DNA of 5,091 nucleotides from Chloroflexi bacterium RBG_16_70_13 (GTDB lineage Bacteria > Chloroflexota > Limnocylindria > Limnocylindrales > CSP1-4): assembly GCA_001795245.1 (NCBI GenBank), contig MGOD01000055.1, positions 335 to 5,425 of the forward strand, in the 5' to 3' direction. Positions 1 through 5,091 of this stretch are shown here, in pieces. Numbering within the stretch: the first letter of the stretch is position 1; each line of letters begins with the position of its first letter. Made by a program: the position numbers and the translations under genes. The notes under the pieces are model-generated. The model was given only the letters and a program-made list of their open reading frames with translations, did not search any database and was not told the origin of the DNA.

Positions 1-2212
1 CCCAGGCCCGGTCGGGATGGATCGCCCGCGGTCCTCGCCGCCAGGCGGCGAAGGCCAGGGCCAGCGCCCCGACAAGGAGCAGGGCCCCGATCGCCACGAA
101 CGGGCCGGCCGAAGGCGGAGGCGGGCTGTTGGTCCCCCCGCCCCCACCGGGCCCCGGGCTCCGATTGATCTCCGGGTCGCTCTCGACCGGCCCGTCCGGT
201 CCGAAGCTGAACGTCGGCCGTGGCGTCGCCGTCGCCGGCGGTCCGGACGGGAGCGGGAGCGGGCCTCGCTGGGCGACGTTGCCGCCGGTCGGATCGAAGT
301 CAACCCAGCCGTAGGCGGGGAAGTAGACCTGGACCCAGGCGTGGGCCGCCGAAAACCGGACGACCTCGGTCCCGTCTTCGTCACGGTCGCCCGGAAGGAA
401 GCCCTGGACCAGCCGGGTCGGGACGCCGGCCTCGCGAAGGAGGATCGCCATGGTGCTCGCGTAGTACTGGCAGTACCCGGCGCGGATGCGGGCGAAGCAC
501 TCGACGGTCGAGAGGCCGTCGCAGGTCCCCTGGGACTCCTGTTGAACATTCGTGTCGTAGCGGAAGTTCCGGCTGTTGCGGAGGTAGGTCTCCATCGTGG
601 CGGCGACGTCATAGGGGTTGTCGTCCGGTGCCAGGGCGAGCATCGTCTCGAGGAGCTCCGCGGCCTCCGGCCCGATCGAGCCGGCCGGCACCGCCAGGTA
701 CAGCCGGGCGATCTCGGCCGGGTACTCCCGGCTCGCCACGCGGAGCCGGTTCGCGGTCGTCTCCCCCTCCCCGTTGCCGGCGACAGGAACGAGGGTCGTG
801 ACCGTGTAGCGATCGGTCGAGCTGATCCGCACCGACGTGAAGAATGCGCCCGGCCCCGTGATCTTGACGGTCGCGGCGCGGTCGATGGACTCGATTGTCT
901 GCGGGCTCAGGACGAGCGAACGCAGGGTCGAGGCGGCGGGACGGATGACAATCTTGACCTCGCGCACACCGATCCGGCCCGAGGCGTCGTCAGGGGTGCC
1001 AGCGAGGAGGTCGGCACCGGCGTCGCGTTCGACCGTCCGCGTCGTGCCCACCGTCCAGGCGTTCTTCTCGAAGTCGGAATAGACGCCCGCCTGCCAGTAG
1101 AACGGTTCCTCCTCCCCCGCCGGCAGCTGGGCCTCGAACGCCACGTTGTCACTCGAGCTCCAGACGCCGCTGATCGCGGACTGGTCGCCGAACGTGACGA
1201 TGCCGGGGTTCCGCGAGTCGCCACCGAGCGGGACATAGCGCTGGAGCCACTGGGTGAACTCGACGAGGCCCGCCGGCACGTCGCGCCAGAGGCCCTGGAG
1301 GGGCGCCGACGACGCCGTTGTGGTCAGGAGGAGGGAGCCCACCACCGCGCCGCCGATGAAGACCGAGCTGCCCCGGAGATAGAGGCCGGCGACGCTCGCC
1401 GGGTCGCCGATCCGGCGCCGGATCCACGTCACCCGCTCGTCGTAGGCATGCGACCGGGCGAGGAGCCCGAGGGCACCGATGGAGAAGAGGACGATGAGGC
1501 GGAGCTGGTCGTTCTGGGTCAGGGACATGTTCGCGAGGATCGCAAGGCCGGCAACGATGACGGCATCGAGGGCGCGGTGGTGCCCGAAGACGGCGTAGGC
1601 CGCGAACTGGCCGGTGGCCCACAAGACCGTCCCGAAGGCGATGAAGTAGTGGCCGTACTCGCTCGTCAGCGGGCGCCCCTCGACCGCCAGGTCGACCCAG
1701 ACCCTATAGACCACGGTCGCCGCCTCGCGGTAGCGAGCCGTCAGCTCGACCGGCCCCCAGCCGCTCACCGAATCGCCCAGGACGATCCCGCCGGCGATGA
1801 TCGGGATCACGATCGAGGCGAAGCCGACCCCGATGAGATGGGTCGTCCAGCGACCCCAGCCGAGCTTGGGGCCGCCGAACCCGACGAGGAGCCCGGCGAG
1901 GCCGGCCAGGGGCAGGAAGTCGGTCAGCCCGCCGGCGCCGCCCACCCACCTGGCGTCGTCGATCGACCAGCCGAGGCTCACGATCATGACGGCCACGAAG
2001 ACCAGCGTCAGCCAGCCCTCGGCCGGCCGGAGCGGGAGGCGCGACCACCACGACGGGCCGGTCTCCACCTCTTCCGGTTCCGGTTCGGGCAGGCCGCGGC
2101 GCCAGGGCAGCTCGCGCGGCGCACGGATGGCCCGCGGCCCACGAACCTCGCCCGGCTCGTGCGGGCCGGGGCTCCCCCGGACCGCGCCGGGCTCGCGTCG
2201 GGCGTCGCTCAT
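1..2212 (-). CDS. TgpA-like membrane transglutaminase-domain protein (3' end outside window)
   Basis: An open frame of 737 codons runs from ATG at 2212 to the left edge without a stop, so the C-terminus is missing. Residues 1-65 are a charged, proline-rich, presumably cytoplasmic tail. Seven hydrophobic segments follow at about 66-84, 97-114, 125-146, 188-210, 212-231, 237-253 and 283-301, as in the TgpA N-terminal (DUF3488) region. Residues 302 to about 530 form a large, presumably extracellular segment. The transglutaminase-like core has Cys581 in GYCQYYAS, His624 in AHAWV and Asp640 in DFDPT, the expected papain-like triad. A P/T/G-rich linker (about 650-702) leads to a last membrane helix at 705-724. 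Family members usually continue into a cytoplasmic DUF4129 domain, which would lie outside this window. The ATG overlaps the DUF58 stop as ATGA, and no good ribosome-binding site precedes it, so translation is probably coupled. The fold and intact triad are clear from sequence. The substrate (protein crosslinking, proteolysis or another amide chemistry on the envelope) is unknown. Confidence 0.93.
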   Translation of the reverse strand, partial: MSDARREPGAVRGSPGPHEPGEVRGPRAIRAPRELPWRRGLPEPEPEEVETGPSWWSRLPLRPAEGWLTLVFVAVMIVSLGWSIDDARWVGGAGGLTDFLPLAGLAGLLVGFGGPKLGWGRWTTHLIGVGFASIVIPIIAGGIVLGDSVSGWGPVELTARYREAATVVYRVWVDLAVEGRPLTSEYGHYFIAFGTVLWATGQFAAYAVFGHHRALDAVIVAGLAILANMSLTQNDQLRLIVLFSIGALGLLARSHAYDERVTWIRRRIGDPASVAGLYLRGSSVFIGGAVVGSLLLTTTASSAPLQGLWRDVPAGLVEFTQWLQRYVPLGGDSRNPGIVTFGDQSAISGVWSSSDNVAFEAQLPAGEEEPFYWQAGVYSDFEKNAWTVGTTRTVERDAGADLLAGTPDDASGRIGVREVKIVIRPAASTLRSLVLSPQTIESIDRAATVKITGPGAFFTSVRISSTDRYTVTTLVPVAGNGEGETTANRLRVASREYPAEIARLYLAVPAGSIGPEAAELLETMLALAPDDNPYDVAATMETYLRNSRNFRYDTNVQQESQGTCDGLSTVECFARIRAGYCQYYASTMAILLREAGVPTRLVQGFLPGDRDEDGTEVVRFSAAHAWVQVYFPAYGWVDFDPTGGNVAQRGPLPLPSGPPATATPRPTFSFGPDGPVESDPEINRSPGPGGGGGTNSPPPPSAGPFVAIGALLLVGALALAFAAWRRGPRAIHPDRAW
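2209..2212 (-). other. ATGA stop/start overlap (translational coupling)
   Basis: The TGA stop of the DUF58 gene and the ATG of the transglutaminase gene share the four bases ATGA. There is no convincing Shine-Dalgarno sequence just upstream; the last DUF58 codons are GCG CTG GCC TCA. Terminating ribosomes probably reinitiate here, which would tie the output of the two membrane proteins together. Confidence 0.8.
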
Positions 2213-3495
2213 GAGGCCAGCGCCGCGCCGAGCGCGACGCCTGGGTGGACGGTGTAGACGGTGACGTCGAACTCGGACAGGGCATGGCGGAGGGCGCGGA
2301 CCCGCTGGGCCCGGGCGGCCTCCGCGACCGGATCGGGTGGCTCGACCGGCTCATGCGGCCGGGCCGCGGCCGGGCCGGGTCGCGGCGTGTCATCCGAGAT
2401 GAACCGCTCGAACTCGCCGACATCGAAGCTCACGACGACGCAGCCGACGCCCCGGGACCGGAGTGTGGCGAGCGGCTTGACCCAGTCCCGCTCCAGCGAC
2501 GGGGTGATGACCACCGCGGTCATCCCGCGCCGGATCCGCGGCACGGTCGCGACGAGCGCCTCGGAGAGGGGCGACGTCCCGTCGCCGTCGACGGCTGCCA
2601 GGAGCTGCATGATCTTGAGGTGCTGGCGGCCGCCGCGGTCGGGCGGGAGCTGGGCGAGGCGATGGGCGTTGACGGTCAGGCCCACGGCCCGGTTCTCCCG
2701 GATCGCCTTGTCCGCGATCGATGCGGCCGCGCGGACGGCGACCTCGACGGTCGACTCGTCGCCCCGGCCGACCTGGCCGGCCCGGTCGAGGTCGAGGATG
2801 ATCCAGGCGTCGGCGGTCTGTTCGAGGTCGAACTCCTTGACGTGGATGTCGCCGTGTCGGGCGGTCGCCTTCCAGTGGATCCGGTTGAAGGCATCACCGG
2901 GAGCCCATGGCCGGACAGCCGTCGCGAGGGGCGTAGTCTGGAGCGTCCGCTCGGGCATGGCGTGGCTGCCGTCGATGTTCGCGGCCGGAAGTTTCCAGAG
3001 CGGCAGGGCCTCGACCCGCGGATAGACGACGACCGTGACGCCGGTCCCAACCGCCGCCGAGGACTCGAAGAAGCCGAACGGATCCCCGGTCCGGATCTGG
3101 AGCGGCTCGACCCGGAAGTGGCCGCGCCTGATGAGGGGCGTCCGCACGAGCCAGGACCGCTCGGTCTCCGAGCCGAGGGATATCGCTCGGCCCGGCAGGC
3201 CGGCCGGCAGCGACGTCGGGTTGTGGACCTCCAGCCAGAGCTTCGGGACGCGGCTCGTGTTGCGGAGGGTGTAGGTGACCTTGAGGCGGTCACCCACGTG
3301 GCCTGACAGCTGACTGACGGCGTAGCCGGCCTCGAGGTCGGACAGGCCCAGGCGGGTGAGGACGTACGCGCCGCCGACGACGAGGATCGTCAGATAGACG
3401 AGGTAGAAGAGGAATGACAGTCCGGTCGAGAACGCCGCGACGACCAGCACGAGGCCGACGACGAGGAGCTGGAGCCGGCGGAGGAGCCGGGACAC
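2209..3495 (-). CDS. DUF58 domain-containing membrane protein
   Basis: This encodes 428 aa, a normal length for the family. Two hydrophobic segments at about 8-25 and 28-46 form a membrane hairpin. A beta-rich region follows (about 55-165), with the common GDPFGFF motif at 137-143. The DUF58 signature lies at about 195-223: RPWAPGDAFNRIHWKATAR (195-213), then a conserved EFDLE. The remainder resembles a von Willebrand factor A-like fold beginning at WIILDLD (231-237). The metal-site motif there reads D-L-D-R-A instead of DxSxS, so metal binding may be lost. A P/E/A-rich stretch sits at about 370-395. I chose GTG at 3495 because GAGGG lies four bases upstream and the membrane hairpin follows at once. 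The open frame continues upstream only inside moxR, in the wrong frame and with an arginine/serine/proline-rich shadow composition. By family knowledge, DUF58 proteins partner with MoxR ATPases. The exact role is undetermined. Confidence 0.95.
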   Translation of the reverse strand: MSRLLRRLQLLVVGLVLVVAAFSTGLSFLFYLVYLTILVVGGAYVLTRLGLSDLEAGYAVSQLSGHVGDRLKVTYTLRNTSRVPKLWLEVHNPTSLPAGLPGRAISLGSETERSWLVRTPLIRRGHFRVEPLQIRTGDPFGFFESSAAVGTGVTVVVYPRVEALPLWKLPAANIDGSHAMPERTLQTTPLATAVRPWAPGDAFNRIHWKATARHGDIHVKEFDLEQTADAWIILDLDRAGQVGRGDESTVEVAVRAAASIADKAIRENRAVGLTVNAHRLAQLPPDRGGRQHLKIMQLLAAVDGDGTSPLSEALVATVPRIRRGMTAVVITPSLERDWVKPLATLRSRGVGCVVVSFDVGEFERFISDDTPRPGPAAARPHEPVEPPDPVAEAARAQRVRALRHALSEFDVTVYTVHPGVALGAALAS

Positions 3496-3499
3496 GTCG

Positions 3500-3504
3500 C
3501 CCTC
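3500..3504 (-). promoter_or_regulatory. Ribosome-binding site of the DUF58 gene
   Basis: On the minus strand GAGGG lies four bases before GTG (3495), inside the 19-base gap after the moxR stop. It supports a GTG start that places the membrane hairpin at the very N-terminus. Confidence 0.65.
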
Positions 3505-3514
3505 GCCCGGCCGA

Positions 3515-4531
3515 TCAGGCCTCGGAGGCCGAGGTCCGGGCGGCGACCTCGCGCGGGCCGCCGGACCGGGCCGACCCGCCCGAGCCGGTTGGCGTGATCC
3601 CCTCCACCGGGGTCGTCTCGAGGAGCTCGGCCACGACCTGGGCGGGATGGATATCGTGGATCGACGAGCTGGTCTTGATGATGAGCCGGTGGGCCAGTGC
3701 CGACTCGGCGAGGGCCTTGACATCGTCCGGCAGGACGTAGTCGCGGCCCAGCAGGCCCGCGAGGGCCTGGCCGGCCCGGTAGAGGGCGATCGAGCCGCGC
3801 GGCGAAGCGCCGAGGTAGACGTCGGGATGGGTCCGGGTCGCGCCCACGAGGCGAACGATGTACTCGGCCACGCTGGGGTCGACGTAGACCTCGCGGACCG
3901 CCTCCTGCATCTCGCGGAGCTCCTCGACCGAGCAGACGACGTCGAGCTCGTCGATCGGGTGATGGCGCTTCTGCTCGTCGAGGATGACGATCTCCTCGAC
4001 CTGTTGAGGGTAACCCAGCTTGATGCGGAGCATGAACCGGTCGAGCTGCGCCTCCGGCAGGGCGAACGTGCCCTCGTACTCGATCGGGTTCTGGGTCGCG
4101 ATCACGAGGAACGGATCGGGCATCGGGTGGGTCGTGCCGTCGATCGTCGCCTGGCGCTCCTCCATGCACTCGAGGAGCGAGGACTGGGTCTTGGGCGTGG
4201 CCCGATTGATCTCGTCGGCCAGGACGACCTGGCTCATGATCGGTCCCGGCCGGAACTCGAACTCCTGGGTTTTCTGGTTGTAGATCGAGAGGCCGGTGAC
4301 GTCGGACGGGAGCAGGTCCGGCGTGAACTGGATTCGACGGAAGCTGCAGCCGAGGCTCTTGGCGATGGCCTTGGCGAGCACGGTCTTGCCGGTGCCGGGG
4401 ACGTCCTCGATGAGCAGGTGGCCCCGACAGAGGAGCGCAACGAGGGCGAAGCGGACCTCGCGATGCTTGCCGACGATCACGCGCTCGACGTTCGACAGGA
4501 CGCGGTCGCCCGTCTCCTGGATCTTGGTCAT
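3515..4531 (-). CDS. moxR: MoxR-family AAA+ ATPase
   Basis: This is a complete 338-aa protein, the usual length for MoxR ATPases. Visible motifs in order are Walker A VPGTGKT (44-50), Walker B VVLADEINR (102-110), sensor 1 ATQNP (145-149), the arginine-finger region LPEAQLDRF (158-166, Arg165) and sensor 2 GASPRG (241-246, Arg245). All look functional. The C-terminal helical lid ends at about residue 305, followed by a short glycine/serine/alanine-rich tail. ATG at 4531 is chosen because GAGGA lies six bases upstream and the N-terminus TKIQETGDRV matches the family; the frame stays open to 4804 but that part is not protein-like. By family knowledge these cytoplasmic ATPases form rings and act as chaperones that remodel or activate partner proteins, often with VWA-domain partners. 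Here the partner is probably the adjacent DUF58 protein. It is the first gene of the cluster, so a promoter should lie in 4532-4722. The symbol is a family label, not proof of orthology to the methanol-oxidation gene. Confidence 0.97.
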   Translation of the reverse strand: MTKIQETGDRVLSNVERVIVGKHREVRFALVALLCRGHLLIEDVPGTGKTVLAKAIAKSLGCSFRRIQFTPDLLPSDVTGLSIYNQKTQEFEFRPGPIMSQVVLADEINRATPKTQSSLLECMEERQATIDGTTHPMPDPFLVIATQNPIEYEGTFALPEAQLDRFMLRIKLGYPQQVEEIVILDEQKRHHPIDELDVVCSVEELREMQEAVREVYVDPSVAEYIVRLVGATRTHPDVYLGASPRGSIALYRAGQALAGLLGRDYVLPDDVKALAESALAHRLIIKTSSSIHDIHPAQVVAELLETTPVEGITPTGSGGSARSGGPREVAARTSASEA

Positions 4532-4537
4532 CCGTCT

Positions 4538-4542
4538 TCCTC
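4538..4542 (-). promoter_or_regulatory. Ribosome-binding site of moxR
   Basis: On the minus strand GAGGA is followed by six bases and then ATG (4531). This spacing is normal and fixes the moxR start, against the longer frame reaching 4804. Confidence 0.75.
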
Positions 4543-4596
4543 GGGTCGGGACTGTGGAGTGGCCGCACCGCGTCGGGGCGCGGCGTCGATGGATGG

Positions 4597-4621
4597 TACG
4601 CCGGGGACGCCCGATAGGTTC
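4597..4621 (-). promoter_or_regulatory. Candidate ECF-like promoter for moxR (weak)
   Basis: Reading the minus strand, GAAC (4621-4618) is followed by exactly 17 bases and then CGTA (4600-4597), 65 bases before the moxR ATG. ECF sigma factors commonly use a GGAAC-like -35 and a CGT-containing -10 at about this spacing. The base before GAAC is A, not G (GAGAAC), and chance matches are likely, so this is a hint only. Confidence 0.2.
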
Positions 4622-4630
4622 TCGGCGTGA
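4604..4630 (+). promoter_or_regulatory. Candidate ECF-like promoter for the sigma gene (weak)
   Basis: GGGAC (4604-4608) is followed by 17 bases and then CGTGA (4626-4630), upstream of the sigma factor gene. The arrangement resembles an ECF promoter with one mismatch in the GGAAC-type -35 element. It overlaps the minus-strand candidate and ends on the first base of the inverted repeat. It would fit autoregulation, but the motif is short and GC-rich, so chance is a serious alternative. Confidence 0.15.
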
Positions 4631-4647
4631 CGGCCGCCCCCGGCCGT
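4630..4647. repeat. Perfect inverted repeat, 7-base arms with CCCC loop
   Basis: ACGGCCG at 4630-4636 and CGGCCGT at 4641-4647 are exact reverse complements separated by CCCC. The inner CGGCCG of each arm is itself a palindrome. The repeat lies 98 bases upstream of moxR and 75 bases upstream of the ATG at 4723, so it could be an operator or an mRNA hairpin. No T-run follows on either strand, so it is not a typical intrinsic terminator. Such a repeat can also arise by chance in DNA this GC-rich. Confidence 0.4.
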
Positions 4648-4722
4648 GTGCCAATGTGTCGCCGGCCCGACTCACCCGGTCCAGCCCGCCGTTGCCTCTG
4701 AAAGGGTGTGATCGCCATCGCG

Positions 4723-5091
4723 ATGCCTCGCCGGCCCCGGCTTGACCTCCGCGGGCCGAGGGCCGCCACCGGCCCGGACGCGGATTCGCCCGTTGCCGTT
4801 CCACGTCCGGTGGACGCGGTGGCGCTCGGCGCGGCCTTCGAGCGGGAGGCGCCGGTCCTCCTCGCCGCAGCCCGGGCGATCACGTTCGACGCCATCGAGG
4901 CCGAGGATCTCGTCCAGACGACGTTCGAGCTGGCCCTCCGCAACGTCCACCAACTCCGGGATCCGGGCTCGCTCCGATCGTGGCTCCTGACGATCCAGGC
5001 CCGCGAGGCCTTCCGGGTCATGCGGCGCCTGCGGCGCGGGCTGCACCTGCGCGGCGGCGTCGTCGAGGTCCCGGTCGCCGGGATCGCGCCC
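4723..5091 (+). CDS. ECF-type sigma-70 factor, N-terminal part (3' end outside window)
   Basis: The frame stays open for 123 codons to the right edge. Residues 38-106 match sigma-70 region 2: AFEREAPVLLAAARAI, then AEDLVQTTFELAL (60-72), and SLRSWLLTIQAREAFRVMRR (83-102). The last stretch corresponds to the helix that contacts core polymerase and the -10 element. Region 4 lies beyond the edge, so the call rests on region 2 only. The protein would direct RNA polymerase to a specific promoter set, acting in the cytoplasm. The start is uncertain. ATG 4723 lacks a ribosome-binding site, GTG 4708 is in frame, and GTG 4819 (residue 33) has GGTGGA four bases upstream and would begin directly at the region 2 helix. 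The first 32 codons have a lower G/C third position (25 of 32) than the rest (86 of 91), which favours the later start. The gene diverges from moxR. No anti-sigma gene is visible in the window. Confidence 0.85.
   Translation, partial: MPRRPRLDLRGPRAATGPDADSPVAVPRPVDAVALGAAFEREAPVLLAAARAITFDAIEAEDLVQTTFELALRNVHQLRDPGSLRSWLLTIQAREAFRVMRRLRRGLHLRGGVVEVPVAGIAP

Larger units (their letters stand above)
4532..4722. promoter_or_regulatory. Divergent intergenic region between moxR and the sigma factor gene
   Basis: This 191-base stretch has no convincing coding content and must hold the promoter of the moxR cluster and probably that of the sigma gene. I see no clear housekeeping TTGACA/TATAAT pair on either strand. 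It contains a perfect 7-base inverted repeat (4630-4647) and two weak ECF-like motif pairs, one on each strand. If the sigma gene begins at GTG 4819, the region extends to 4818. Confidence 0.6.

Noticed and set aside
17..2257. A 746-codon open frame on the plus strand
   Set aside because: It is codon-aligned antisense to the transglutaminase gene, is rich in Arg, Asp, Glu, Gly and Pro, and shows no recognisable domain. Missing TTA/CTA/TCA codons on the sense strand explain why it is open.
2245..3306. A 353-codon plus-strand frame opposite the DUF58 gene
   Set aside because: It is codon-aligned antisense to the clearly real DUF58 gene and has shadow-like composition with no domain.
3496..3723. 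A 76-residue N-terminal extension of the DUF58 protein
   Set aside because: It lies mostly inside moxR in another frame, has an Arg/Ser/Pro-rich composition, and the GTG at 3495 has its own ribosome-binding site.
4593..4598. TACCAT on the minus strand as a housekeeping -10 box
   Set aside because: There is no TTGACA-like hexamer at 16-18 bases upstream, so it is not supported as a housekeeping promoter.
3647..4630. A 327-codon plus-strand frame opposite moxR
   Set aside because: It is codon-aligned antisense to moxR, whose AAA+ motifs are unmistakable; the antisense product is an Asp/Arg/Leu-rich shadow.
4630..4647. Intrinsic terminator
   Set aside because: The stem is perfect but no T-run follows on either strand, and both flanking genes point away from it.
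4532..4804. A 91-residue N-terminal extension of MoxR
   Set aside because: It is not protein-like, would overlap the divergent sigma gene, and is made unnecessary by the good ribosome-binding site before ATG 4531.
3390..5021. A 543-codon minus-strand frame covering moxR and the sigma gene
   Set aside because: It is out of frame with moxR on the same strand, full of Arg/Pro/Ser, and crosses the divergent intergenic region and the sigma gene.

Overview
This is a very GC-rich bacterial window (roughly 70% GC by eye, third codon positions almost all G or C). It holds one three-gene cluster on the minus strand and the start of a divergent gene on the plus strand. Nothing in it is mobile, repetitive or foreign-looking. 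Codon use and the proline/threonine-rich extracellular linker suggest a high-GC lineage such as Chloroflexota or Actinomycetota. That placement is only an impression; no marker gene is present to settle it.

Layout in minus-strand transcription order: (1) 4531-3515, a complete MoxR-family AAA+ ATPase (338 aa) with Walker A, Walker B, sensor and arginine-finger motifs intact. (2) 3495-2209, a complete DUF58 membrane-anchored protein (428 aa) with a GTG start 19 bases after the moxR stop. (3) 2212 to beyond position 1, a large polytopic transglutaminase-like protein of the TgpA type, joined to DUF58 by a 4-base ATGA overlap. It has a full Cys-His-Asp triad and runs off the left edge just after its C-terminal membrane helix. 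On the plus strand, 4723 to beyond 5091 encodes the N-terminal part of an ECF-type sigma-70 factor. About 190 bases (or about 287 if the sigma gene starts further in) separate the two divergent units. They contain a perfect short inverted repeat and weak promoter-like motifs.

The moxR-DUF58-transglutaminase order recurs in many bacteria. The usual model is that the cytoplasmic AAA+ ATPase acts as a chaperone or remodelling partner for the DUF58 protein and a membrane protein that exposes a papain-like transglutaminase domain outside the membrane, probably on the cell envelope. The actual substrate is not known from sequence. The tight spacing and start/stop overlap here indicate co-transcription and translational coupling. 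The divergent ECF sigma factor may be a coincidental neighbour or a regulator; the promoter-like motifs that would link them are weak.

I do not see a previously undescribed system. The points most worth checking are the sigma factor's start site, the candidate back-to-back ECF-like promoter motifs, the degenerate metal-site motif in DUF58, and a two-cysteine segment just before the transglutaminase nucleophile.
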